Assembly: GCA_019671135.1 (NCBI GenBank)
Contig: JAHRHY010000010.1
Coordinates: forward strand, 62,001-126,000
Direction: 5' to 3'
DNA from: Linnemannia hyalina
Taxonomy: Eukaryota; Mortierellomycota; Mortierellomycetes; Mortierellales; Mortierellaceae
Length of the DNA stretch: 64,000 bases
Numbering within the stretch: the stretch's first letter is position 1; each line of letters opens with the position of its first letter. Positions 42,837 to 54,277 of this stretch are shown here, piece after piece. The notes beneath the pieces were generated by a model. It did not search any database. It had not been told where the DNA came from and saw only the letters and a list, made by a program, of their open reading frames with translations. The position numbers and the translations under genes are program-made.

Positions 42837-43192
42837 ACACAGGCACAACATCACCATTACACGCATAACACCCGCCTTCGCCACCTCACCCCACCTTGTT
42901 GTATCCTGTACACACACCCTCTCAGCCCTTTTTATTTTTTGTATTTTATTCTTAGCCCGTGCAGCCATACATCCATTCTTGTCTCTTTTCCACAACACCA
43001 CCATCACCTCCACTTCTTCGATCTGTCTCTCCCTTTTTTCTTTTCTTTTTAAATCCATTTCGTTCTCTCTCTCTTCTTTATTCCCTTCACCTTCCTCCAC
43101 TCTCTCTCTCCTCTCTCATCGACTAACCTTCCCTTTGCCTTCCCTCCTCCCCTTCTCCCTCCACTCTCCGCAACCTCCCTCCACTATCCCAT

Positions 43193-46100
43193 ATGCTCGC
43201 TCTTCAGTCGGCTCCCCTCCACTTGCGTGACCAAGAGAAGCAAGAGCGGCGGTTTGATCAGCCGCTCCTGTTCACGAGTTTCCTGAAAGCCTCAAACCCG
43301 TCGACCTCTTCCTCCGCTCGCCACCACCACCACCACCACCACCCTCGGCATCACTCCTACCACCACCCTACACCCCCCTCCGTTTCTGCTGTCGCCGCTG
43401 CCGCCGTCGCCGCTGCCGCTGCCTGCGCGGTCCCTTCCCTGATGCCACACTCCCACCACCAACAACAACCACAGAGTCATCACTTGGTCAAACACCAGAC
43501 ACTCTTCTACCGCGAATGCGATCTGAAGCAGGATCTTTCTATTGCCAACGCCAAGGCCCACCACCACCATCCTTACCATATCAACTACAACAGCAACACC
43601 ACCTCGACAGGCAGTAATGGCATCCATAAGAATGTTGCTGCCAGCAACCACCTCGCCCCTCTCTCGGGAACCACATGGGCTCCCCGGATCCAGAATGACG
43701 ACAATGCCGCCTCTGCCTCTGCCTCTGCTGCCCTGACTCCCATTCACAAGATCGAGGCACGCATCGCCCAGATGACGATTGAGGACTGTGCCAAGGAAAA
43801 GATCGTCCTTCTGCTTACAGGTACATACCACATATCCATCTTCCTTCTCTACTCTTTCATCACAAACCTCTTTCTCGACACTTTTGCTTTTTTTTCCCTC
43901 CGGATCGGGGATCTGTTCTTGGGCGACAAAACGAGTAAAAAAAAAGTTCCACCAGCTGCATACGAGCTAGTGAGAGTTCGGACGAGTCAAACGTCGAGGA
44001 CCTGGAAAAACAACATCAACATGCCTCGCTTTCTTTCTATTCCCCTTCCACATCTTTTTTTCTCACTCTCCGAAGTCAACTAAATCCTTGTCTTGGGTAT
44101 GTACTCTTCACTGTCTCTCTGTGTGCGATAACAGTGAAAAAAAAGAGTGTCGTCTGCCTTCTCGGTGTTTGATTAGGTTAGCAAAAAAAAAAAAAAAAAA
44201 AAAAGAGTCATTGCGTCTTCTGAGTGGCGGTCATCGCCCTTCGGTCTGTCTGTTTGTTGTTGTGTTGACATTGGCTCTCCCACCACCGATCTTCTCTTCT
44301 TTGTCCATTTGGTCCTGTCTCTCCCTTTTGGTGAAGGCATATTTTCGGTGTTGTAGTGATCGTTCTTATGTCCGGCTTCTTTTTCTGTCCTTTTTTTCGC
44401 CATGTGTTTATTCAAGGAGTGAATGGCCGCACATACCCTTTAGAAAAAGAGTCAAAAAAAAGGGAAGCGAAACAGTTACAAGTCAAAAGAGAAGCAGTAA
44501 GACATAGAAAAGTGGTTGTTTGTTTAAAGGCTTGACAGTTGCGTTGCGCGCAAAGGATGGTCCCAAAAACCCGAGGGCAAAGCAATAACGCAAAGTAAAA
44601 TAAAAAGAGAGGATGTGGGGTTGGATTGGGACAGGGCGAGAGGAACGACTAAAGAGAGAAGGTTATGTCCGCTTTGTTTGGTAATATCGCCCTTGTTTTG
44701 CTTCCTCCACCCCCCATTCGTCGTTTTTTGTATGTTTCGATGCATGCTCATGCATGTCCCCTTCTTTGAATATACGGATGCATAATTGCCCAATCGAATA
44801 CACAAACACAAACAACAAACAACTCCAACTCTGTTCATTCTTTCTCCGTACCCTCCCCTTTTTTTACCCCTTCTCCCTTTTAAGCATTAACCATGGGAAG
44901 GGAGGGTTCCATTGGGGGTAAGGGAAATGAGGGAGGGAAGAAAGGAAGGGAAGGGTTATTTTTACCCTCCGAGTGCCATGGACCATGGTCAAGGCATTGA
45001 TGGGAAGAAGAAAAAAGGAAAAAGAGTAGAAAGGTGTACATATTCATGTTCGATTGAGTAACATGGATAAGTACAATGGGTCATTGGAACTGTAAGAGAG
45101 TGAGAACAGGGCTTTGGACTAGGATCGGTTACCCTTCTTTTTTTTTTGTTTACTTTTTCTATCCGCCCACTGAATTGAGTTGAAGGGTTTTCTGGCCCCT
45201 GGACCTTCTCATATTTTTTTCAAGGCATCTCTTCTTCCTCCTTGCTGGCGTCGCATCGCTCACAATTGCTCGACTTCTTTTCTGTTCTTCCCCCACTGCT
45301 GACCCCATTGGTTCCCGTCTCCATCAACATCATTCCTTCCCTTTGCCTCAACATCTATTTCTCCTTCCCTCTCATCAAATTACCACCATTCACCCTTCAA
45401 TCCTCTCCACTTTTTTTTATCCGCAACATTGTGTCCAACTCCAATTGCCCCCACAGACACCAAAAAAAGCAGGAGAAGGACATAAACAGCAAGACCAGTT
45501 TGCATGGTCGCACAACTGTTCACCACAGACATCTTGTGATCACTGTCGTGCAAAAAAAAAAAGAGCCAAGAGAAAATCCACCGAGGCACAATAAGCTGCA
45601 GTCAATAGCCATCCCTTCTTCTCCATCCATTTCACCGTCTACGCATAGACACAGAGTCACCTCTTTCCCCACTCCAATCCATCCATCCATGGACTGCCTG
45701 TTCCCCCTGCTCCTCTCTCCTTCGTCTCCTCTCTTCACTCTTCCTCCGTCTCTGTCCTCTGTCCCTTTCCTTCCATTCTCTCCTCCTTCCTCCCTTTCCA
45801 GACACACGCACATCCCTCTCTTACCCCTTCTTCCCTTTACCCTCCTGCCCGCTCGGCGCAAATGGTGTTGTTTCCGTCGTCCGCTTGATCCTATTGCGCA
45901 TTCCTCTGCTCTCTCTTTGTTTTGAATAACCAATTTTTTTTTTTTTTTTTTGGTTTTGGGAATGCTCTTTTTTTTCTGTTAACACTGCACACCCCCTTTG
46001 CCTCTCCTCCCTCATTGTCCTCACTCTGCGTCTGCGCCCGCGTCCGCCTTCACCCCCTTTGATGCAATTCCTTACCCCCTGGGTCATCCCGTCCCTAGCC

Positions 46101-47721
46101 ATTGTCGCAACTCTGACACGCATCATTCTTCAAAGAATAACGCCAACACCACCTTTTTTTTTTTTTTTTTTTTTTTTTTTCAGGGTCACTATCTTTTATT
46201 TTTTGGCGTTCCAATCAGCCCTGTATTTGTTATCGGCTGTTGGGAGGGAAAGAAAGGGGTTGAATATAGGAGAGTGGGACAACGATAGTTCGGCGAATTG
46301 CGATGGGCTGGCTAATCATGTTCTTTGGCGTGTGTTGTGCCCTATGTGCGTTATTTTTATTTGTCCGTCGGCTGACAATGGGTGGTGTTGACGATGATGA
46401 GATGGAGCACGCGTTTAGGCAGTGGCCTGTCGCGAGTGGAGTGGTGAAGAGTCAAAGACGATTATCTTTTTTCAATTGAATTAGTGGTGTTGTTGTGTCA
46501 TGGATCTGCCCAATGTCACTGCTACGTCTACTCCTCCGCTTCCTCTTTGCCCTACTTCGCCTTCTCTCTTCTCTTCTTCAAGGACCCAGGAAACGATATT
46601 GCTTTACAGAACATGACTTACTAACCATATCTTATTCGCTCTCATTTTTATTTTTATGTTTTTTGCTGCATGATCTTGTTCACAAAAAAATAGGCTCATT
46701 TTGTCCGATTCACTTGCACCACACAGAGATGCTCGAGGCAGCCAAGGCAAGGATGGAACAGGAGGATCTAGACCAAGGAATCGCACCCTCAACCTCCACC
46801 TCCAACAACAGTTCGGGCGCAGCGATGATCCTCGGAGGATTTCTCTCCCCCAGTCACGATCTCTACGTGGGTGAGAAACTCAAGGGCGAGGACCTGGTCT
46901 TGAACTCACAGGAGCGTTTAGATCTCTGCCGGCTCCAGACGGCCGACTCTGACTGGATCGATGTTGATGCCTGGGAGGCGAGCCAGGACCGTTTCTACGA
47001 CTACAACAAGGTCACGTCGAGATTGCAGCAGTTCTTGCAGGAGCGGTGTCAGACCGCTCTCCATAACAGGATGAACGCCCTTTTGTCCAAGCAGCAATCG
47101 TCTGTTGTTGGTGGTGGATCAGGAGAGCAATCGGACGAGAAATCTTATGCGTCGATGGTTCCACAACGATCGGGGTCACTCTTGACAAACAACAACACAG
47201 TCAACAACCCCAGTCAGTCAGCAGCAGGCAGGAATCCGTACAATATCAGGGTTGTGTACCTGTGTGGAGCTGACTTTGTCCTCCGGACGGGGGCACGCAA
47301 ACTAGTCGGCGGTATTGTTGTTGTCGATCGACCCCTGGGCGCCCCTTCTTCATCCAACCAACGTCGGTCCATCCTCTTGACCCAAAGCGGAGGATCTATC
47401 TCTGTCCCCGTCTCCAACCAGATCGAAGACCCCTCATCCTCCACCTCTGGCGCATCTGCGTCCAACTCAACAACAACAGGAGAAACGGCGAAGCAGCGAG
47501 TCTTTAAGCGTCTGGAACAGTCTTATGGATCTGAATGGTGCGAAGCCTCGAGGAACAACATCTGGTGGCTACCCGCTCGTAGCCGGACCGAGTCTGAGGA
47601 CATCAGCTCGACCAGGATAAGAGGTCTCCTCTCGGACCGCAAGTCCTGCAAGGGACTGCTACACCCTGCTGTTGCCCAGCGTCTCCTCGAGAAGAAAGCC
47701 CGCCAGGATGCCGGCCTCTAA
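43193..47721 (+). CDS. Nicotinamide/nicotinate mononucleotide adenylyltransferase-like (NAD synthesis)
   Basis: Two exons, 43193-43820 and 46694-47721, join in phase to 551 residues. The first about 190 residues are low complexity (poly-His, poly-Ala, Ser/Asn). The catalytic Rossmann domain then begins, and its key motif is created by the splice: EKIVLLLTG from exon 1 and SFCPIHLHH from exon 2 make G-S-F-x-P-x-H-x-x-H, the nucleotide-binding signature. Further family features are GGFLSPSHDLY, a Cys-Arg-Leu helix, SDWIDVDAWE, VVYLCGADFVLRTG, NNIWWLP and ISSTRIR near the end (the S-x-T-x-x-R motif). The reaction is NMN or NaMN plus ATP to NAD or NaAD. The acceptor TAG at 46692-46693 and donor GTACAT at 43821 imply a 2873-bp intron, far longer than the others here. 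Two long inserts (about 47090-47220 and 47340-47490) add Ser/Asn-rich loops. Confidence 0.85.
43821..46693 (+). other. 2.87-kb intron of the NMNAT-like gene
   Basis: Donor GTACAT, acceptor AAAAAATAG, and a perfect fungal branch-type TTACTAAC about 70 nt before the acceptor (46618-46625). Contents: an A-tract (44183-44204), a G-rich stretch GGGAAGGGAGGG...GGGGG at 44895-44918 that fits a G-quadruplex pattern, a C/T-rich promoter-like block (45240-46140), and T-tracts (45935-45950, 46154-46180). No nested gene could be supported. Confidence 0.6.
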
Positions 47722-49989
47722 CCCCCTTTTCGTTGTCGCTTTTCCCCTTATTTTTTGTCGTTTTATTTCTTTGTTCTTGTATTAAGTGTTTCCTTTTTCT
47801 TTTTGTATAGTACTTTATCGTTGTCATTTTTCCTGTTTGTCTTTTCCTTCTCGTTTTTTGCTACCTTGGTATTTCTGTAAAATAAAACCCTCAATTGCCC
47901 TACTGCATACGCTCTTTGGTTTTACCTTGTCTTGCCTTGCCTTGCCATGCATACCCTCCTCCTCCTCCTTTCGGTCGGGTCTGGCCCAGAGCCTGTTTAT
48001 TTTAACCCCTGACCGGCTTGGCCGGGTTGTACTTACGCCCCTGTCTGTCTTTGCTCTCTCCCCTGACTAATAAAATAAACGCCCTGGCTCCCCCCCAGTC
48101 ACATTTTCTTTTTTATCCTGCCTATTTCCGCTCTTGTGTGTTGTTTGCTTCGCAAGTGAGGTTGGTGTTGTGTTTGTCAGCCCATTCTTGTTTCCCCACA
48201 AACAATAAACCACCACCTCAACTCATTCTGTAAACAACAACAACAACAACAAAAGAGCCGAAGAGAGGTTGGGGTAGAAGCCGGCTCACTCAAACAGGCT
48301 TGACTCGCTGACAACAGCATCCACAACAGGGGCTGTCAGAAAAAAAGAGAAAAAAAAAAAAAAATATCAAACAAAGAACGCACAACGGCGACGATGACGG
48401 CGGCGAAGTGGTTTTTTTTTTTTTTTTACGAACAGACAGGCACAAAAAAAAAATTCACGAACAAAGCGCATACACATAAAACGTATTCACGCATTGTTGA
48501 TCACTCGCATCGCATCCCCCCCCCACCTGTTTGTTGTTGGTTTTTTTTTATTTGTGGACGCATATCGATGCGTAGGGATAAGAGGAGAAGGAGCCCAGTT
48601 CAGCGGGGACGTCAGGTCACATCCCCAATGGAGGACGAAAAAAAAAAAAATACGAGGAAGGGACCGACCATCTGTGCGCAAAATTGCTAAAGTCGAAACA
48701 AAGAGCATCACTTCTCCCCTCCATGTCAACAAAAACCAAGTGTGATTTTTTTAGGCCCATTTTTTTTTCCCTTGCATGCTTCGTGCTTCGGAGAGAGAGA
48801 GAGTGACCAGAAATAACAGTAGTGCGATGAGCGAGCTATGGGAGGAAGGAATAGACCATGCATGACCGAATATGTTGGTTTTGTGTCAGGGTCGATGAAC
48901 AAATGATGTGCATACTGTACTGTTTCTTTTCTTTTTTTTTTTTTGCCGAGCAAAAAGGCAAAAAGTCAGGTTCAGGGACACATTTGTTCAGGCAAAAAAA
49001 AGGGAGAGGGGAGGGCAGGGCAATTTACTGAAATTGGCTTTGTGTTGAGTTGCCTGACGTCCCCTCGGGCTTTGCATTTTCGCATGTTTTTTTTGCATGC
49101 GTTTGGCCTTCTTTGCATTCTTTCTTTGCATGCTTTTTGGTTTTTGGGTCTGCGGTACGATGATGTGTTGTTGCACTTGGCAATTGGTCCATTGGAGAAA
49201 GGGAAAAGGGGATAAGTGGGACGTGAATGTGGAGACATGCTGTTTGTTTGTCACCTGTTTTATTGGGGTTTCCTCATTTGTTGAGTGGCTGGCTGGCTGG
49301 TTGATTCGATGGGGTCTGTCCCAATGCTTCTAATGCCATGTCTGTGCCCCCACCTCCCCTTCCCCAGATAGCTGGCATGCGCATATAGAAACATTTACAA
49401 TTACAACAGGTAAAGTTGCAAACATGCATGCGCACAAGCAAACTCACACCTTCGTATTCATATGGTTCGCGGTGTTCACAATCAACACCTGAATGCAACA
49501 TTTGACATTTGACCCGCCACTTCTAACCCCGCTACAAATCACGGATATGCATCTCTCTCGCGATCACATGAGGCCCCTTAAGAAATATAGTAGCATTGGA
49601 CCATTGCGCCCATTTCACCTCACGACACCATTGACAAGCAAACCAGAGTGGATTTCATAATAGTTTTTAATGGATGGTAGATGATGGTATAGATGGCAAG
49701 AAAAATAATAGCACAAGATCGTACAACAATAATGCAGAATTCATGAAAGTGATTAAGTAAAGAGCGGGAAAAGGGTTACGAAGAAGAGGGGGGAGAGCCA
49801 GAAAACCAGTATGGCTCCCTTTGTCACCCCTTATAGTTCCCCCCCTTTCCCCCTCGATTTGTTCGAAAAGATGCAAAAATAGATGCTAATGAGATATGCT
49901 GTTGTTGTTTTTTCGTTCCTTCGTTTTTCCTTCTGTGCGGGGGCGGGGTTGAGGTGGTTTAGTGCAGCAAGCAAGGCGGGGGGACATAT
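47722..49989. other. Gene-free stretch between the NMNAT-like and CotH genes
   Basis: The 3' end of the NMNAT-like gene has AAAATAAAACC at about 47879. The rest is T-rich and A-rich low-complexity sequence with CTTGCC repeats near 47930. No gene recognised. Confidence 0.4.
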
Positions 49990-51884
49990 CTACTTGATCT
50001 GCTTGGGGACATCAGCGGCACGGTAGTTGATCCAGGGCTTGACACCGTAGGTAATGCCGGTAACGGGGCCGGTCAAGCTTTCGTGGAAAGTGGAAATGGT
50101 GTACTTGGGGTCCTTTCCGGGGTTCTTGGAGCGGTTCAAGGAGAAGTCCCAAGCGGCTTCGGCCTCGATGAACTTCTCGTAGGCAGCAATGCGGGGGTCG
50201 AGGACAGCGTTGTTGAAGACGTTCTGGACAGTGCTCTTGAGGATCGTCTCAAACTCCTTGTTGATCTCTTTGTTCTTGAGGATCAACTTGCTGACGAGGG
50301 GGTGATCCTTGCCCTTGCGGCGGAGACGGCTGGCGGCGAACTGCTTGTAGGGGACAGCGACGTCTGCAAGGCTGCCGTCGCTGAATGTCGAGTCAAAGTC
50401 GGTGGGAATGAACTGCCAGCGGGCCTGGGTGGGATTGAAGTACATGAAGAAGTTGTTACCCTTCCACCAGCTGCCGTCCCAGGCGCCAGCGAGGTACTCG
50501 AGAACCATCGACTTCAAGAACTGGTTGACATCCAGACGAGTGTTCCAGAACTTCAAACCGCCAGCCAAGGTGGGGTCGTATTCGGCAAGATCCTTCATGA
50601 ACGCAGCAAACTGGGCAATGGGCTCGTCTTTGGGGTTATCGCCCAAGTTCTTGTTGGAGTAGACTTCAGGGTTGTAGTTGGCAGTCAAGGAGCCGTTATA
50701 GATCATGGTGCCCTCCTCGCCAACGACGTGCGATCCCATCTGGTAAAGCGATCCCAATTTCTTGGGCTCGGCGCTACCATCGTGGAAGGTGCCGCGGACA
50801 AAGGGAGTCTCGATATCCTCGACCAACAGGTGGAATCCAAAAGGCTTGTTGTTGACATAGACACGGACCCAGGCAGCCTGGGTGGTTCTGGCACCGATGG
50901 CGTTCAAGGAATCAATGTACAGCTTCTCGCGAATGAACGTGGGCTCGGACGACTGGGAGCGAAGCTTGATGACGGGGCGGTCAAAGAAAGTCTCGCCCTT
51001 ATCGTCGTCAAACTTGATTCTCAACGACAACTTCTTGAACTTGCGCGAACCGTGACCAGAGACCTTTAGCTTGACCTCAGCGGCGCTGTAGACAGTGTCG
51101 GCGTTGATGAAGCGGAATCCAGCCTTGATGGCCTTGCGCTCGGTATCAAGTGGGTTGGCGAGCATGTCGGCAACGGTGGCAGGGTCAGCGGTCAAGTGAA
51201 TGGTCGCAATCTGGGTATCGTCAAAGGCCTTGGAGGTCTTGGGGCGGACACTAGGGTAGACCTGGGGCAGGGCAGGGAAGGTCGCGAAGGTGTTCTCGCG
51301 CTGATAGAACTCGTTAGGGGTGTTCCTGGCCTTGACGGTGGCGATGCGACGGAGGAACTTCTCCTTGTCGACGATACCGCCAGCGTCGTCGAGCTTGGCG
51401 TAGCGGTAGCCGGAACTGGGGTTGGCGCCGACGACGTTGGCGGACCAGAGGGGGAAGGTGGCCTCGGTGGTTGTGAGGGGGGTCAACTTGTTGTTGATCA
51501 CGACTCCAAAGGCACCCTTCTCGGTGTCAGGGTAGCCGATAACATTGTACACAACTGTTTTGTTTGTAGGAGAGTTATGAAAGAGTAGCGAAGGAGAATG
51601 TGTATATGTAAGTGGGTTGTTACTTCGATCCCGGTATAAGACAAAGAAATCAAAACAAAGAGGTTGTTGTGGAATGTATGATATTCAGGTACATGAACAA
51701 AAAAATGATGTTCAAATTGGGTAACAGGGGAAGAGTAAGTAGTTCACTCTAACCCTTTTCTTCTTAGAGACTAGTGTTGGTTCCATTGATGTTTCTATTG
51801 TTCTTTGTTGGCTCACTACTTACCATCGGCTAGTGCGCTTGACGCAACAAGGGCCAGAAGGCCAGGGATAATGAAGGAGCGCAT
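49990..51884 (-). CDS. Secreted CotH-family protein (spore-coat CotH kinase fold)
   Basis: Two exons, 51884-51824 and 51554-49990, join in phase to 541 residues. The first exon encodes a clean signal peptide, MRSFIIPGLLALVASSALAD, and the second begins VYNVIGYPDTEKGAFGVVIN, the normal N-terminus of fungal CotH proteins. The body has the CotH domain: SGHGSRKFKKLSLRIKF, then LRSQSSEPTFIREKL, a WVRVYVNNKPFGFHLLVED strand pair, a YQMGSHVVGEEGT segment where the family signature sits, and WQFIPTDFDSTF with the conserved metal-binding-type DFD. Bacterial CotH is a spore-coat protein kinase; in mould relatives CotH proteins lie on the spore surface. The C-terminus ends hydrophilic (VPKQIK) with no hydrophobic GPI-anchor tail, so this member is probably secreted or wall-associated. 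Confidence 0.93.
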
Positions 51885-54147
51885 TCGTGTAGATAAAGAG
51901 AGCTGTGTGTAAGTGCGTTAATAGCCAAAGTTTGGATACTGGGCTGTTTTTGTTGTCGTCGTTGAGAAGGAGGAAGGAGACGGAGAGGATGAAGGTGGTT
52001 GAGGGCGAAGGGAGGGGAGGGAGGGGATCAGTTAGTAGTGGTGGTGGGCCGTGTGGAGAGGTGCAAAGAAAAAAAAACAGGAGTTTGTGGGCATCGAAGT
52101 TCTTTTATATAAAATGCCCGCCCCCACTCCATTACAGCACGAGAATGAAGACTTTTTGTTGTGGAACGGCGTAAAGCAACCAAGGAAGATACCCAGGAAC
52201 AAGGGAAGAAAATGAACCCAACCCTTGCGCAATCAACCTTCCTTCTTCGTTCTTCTTTTACGCTCATGCATATGAATCAAGAGAAGGAAAAGAAGGAGTG
52301 TATGGTGATGATGAAAAAAAGGGAGTGCTCGCTCGTTGTTGTCGTGTTATTCAAGGAGTGGGAGATGGCGGGTTCAACCGGTTCTATTTCAAGATCACGG
52401 AGCTCAACTCTGTTTTTCTGTGCTTCTCGCCCTCGTCCTTCTTGATCGATGCCTTCTTATTTTTTAAAGAATAAACAAACGAGAGCACTAGGTAAGACAG
52501 GAGAGACATCCTCCTTCCCTTTCGTCCATCATTCTTCAGCAAAAAACAACATCAACAAAAAAAAAAAAAAAAAAAAAAACGGAGAGCCCTGTCTGACTTG
52601 TCGTGTGCGAGACACATATACATACAGTCAGCCAGCAAAAAACAGTGAGCAAACAATGTTTGGTCGTGTGGTGTTTGTGTCCTGGGCCGTGTGTGGAATG
52701 GTGAGCGCGATGAATTGCACCGCGCTCGGCTGGACAGGGACTTACAGACATACATGCAGCAGTCATGGCACAACTGCGATAAAAAATAAGACAAGGGGGG
52801 GGGGGAGGAGGTGAGAAAGGTGAGAAGAGGGGCTGGACTGGGGCTGGCTGCATCATGGCTCCCTTAAAACCCCTTTCCTGAGTTTGCAACGCACAAAAGA
52901 GCGGTGACCGGACACCTCGAATGGAGCGAACGATAAAAAAGAGTTCAGAATCGGGAGTCGATCTAGGCATTCAGCCCATCCAGAGACCGCAATCCAATCA
53001 ACAAAAGAGGTAAGGCAAAAACAACAAGGTTCGTTCAGCCGCCTTTCCTTTTATTCCCCCCTTCTTCGCACTGCCTGCATGCCTCCCTTCATTCCATCCC
53101 TTCTTTTCGCACCACCTCGCTCTGATGCCTGTGTTTTCTTTACTTTGCCTCTGTGGACAATCATGGTAATTCACACCGATTAGGCACTTTTCTGTTTCTC
53201 TCTCTTCTACACCCCACCCAACGGTCGACTCAGGGATAGCGGCGTGTGTTGCGTGTCCATGTGTCGTTGGGATGCTCAAGGGCAAGATCTCAGGGTAAGT
53301 GCAAGCTAGTGTTGAGCAAAGATGAACGGTGAACGGCGGATGGGATGTCGTGTCGGTGTCAGTAGACAATTAATCTCTCTTTTTTCGCCCACATGAGAAA
53401 AGTCTGCAATGAAGATCTGAGCACTTCTTTTTTTCACTCCTCTCGCTCCTCGGGTGATTCATGAAAATAGAACTTTACCAGGTTTGCAAGAGTATTTATA
53501 ATTTGTATCCTCAAGGGGCTGGAATGGGCCATGAATTGCATACCCTTTCTGCTCCTGAATGATTACTACATCTATGTAACGAAGTGAGTGGAGAAGGAGG
53601 AGGGAGTGAAAGATATTAAAAAAGGTAAACATCCTGGCACACGCTCAACCACATGCGTTAATTGAGCCAGAAGTATCCCAATTCCAAATGACTTCGATTA
53701 GCACTGTTTCCTGCAAGGAAAGATGGGTTGGTAGACATGGGCTGTTAACAATGGCTTTTTAGCCGAGGCTGGCTGATGAGATGGGATCAGAGGCGACGGG
53801 AGAAGGGGAAGGGATAATCGTAGATCCGGTGGAAAAAAAGAGTTGCAAGCGATCATGGTGCAGTACATACGGACTAACACATTCAGAAAACGCCACGGAA
53901 TGCAAGAAAAATTGAAACAAGATAAAGGTACAGGATAGCAATAGTGGATGTGTATGTTGCGAGCCTCATCCCCTTCTCCTTCTTCTTTTACTCCTGTTGC
54001 CAAGACGACAAACCACTCAACACCCATAGGGGGCAAAAGGGAGAAGGAGAGCACTTTCTGAGGTAAGGTTTCTCTTTTTGCCCTTTTCTTCTGGAGAGAA
54101 AGAAACCATGTTGCGGTTGGAGTGGCGCTCTTTTTCGAGGTGACATT
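51885..54147. other. Gene-free stretch right of the CotH promoter
   Basis: Short frames on both strands overlap and consist largely of translated low-complexity DNA. An A-tract lies at 52558-52579. Nothing coding could be supported. Confidence 0.4.
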
Positions 54148-54228
54148 AGCCTCCCTCCTTTATTAAAAATGGATTTCGATGCTGATTTCAAAAAAAAAAG
54201 ATGCCATTTTTAATAAAGGAGGGAGGCT
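54148..54228. other. Perfect 25-bp inverted repeat with about 31-nt loop
   Basis: The arm 54148-54172 (starts AGCCTCCCTCC, ends AAAAATGG) is exactly complementary to 54204-54228. As RNA it would form a long uninterrupted hairpin. It could be a transcript end, a hairpin small-RNA precursor or paired ends of a tiny element. The loop is AT-rich with an A-run. It lies just beyond the 3' end of the decayed minus-strand frame. Confidence 0.7.
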
Positions 54229-54277
54229 ATTGAGGCACAAGAGTACCATGCAAAGGTTAACATTGGCGCCTACCTTG

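Larger units (their letters stand above)
35149..43192. other. Eight-kilobase gene-poor region
   Basis: I could not support a gene. The sequence alternates C/T-rich blocks (about 35.2-35.4, 39.4-39.8, 40.9-41.1, 42.6-43.2 kb) with A or T homopolymers of 15-25 nt and microsatellites: (GAGT)n at 39148-39176, (CAT)n at about 41430-41460 and (CA)n at 42805-42834. Many open frames here are simply translated homopolymers (poly-Lys, poly-Phe) or overlap each other. A weak 79-codon minus-strand frame at 35461-35700 has no family features. The last 550 bp are the likely promoter and leader of the NMNAT gene. Non-coding RNA genes or long regulatory sequence cannot be excluded. Confidence 0.5.

Noticed and set aside
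45242..45925. 227-codon plus-strand ORF in the NMNAT intron
   Set aside because: It is a translation of C/T-rich promoter-like DNA (Pro, Ser, Leu, Phe and little else) without domain or codon signal.
46501..46617. Alternative first exon with ATG at 46501 ending ETILLYRT
   Set aside because: There is no GT donor at the point that would join it to the exon at 46694, and it lacks the glycine needed for the nucleotide-binding motif in frame.
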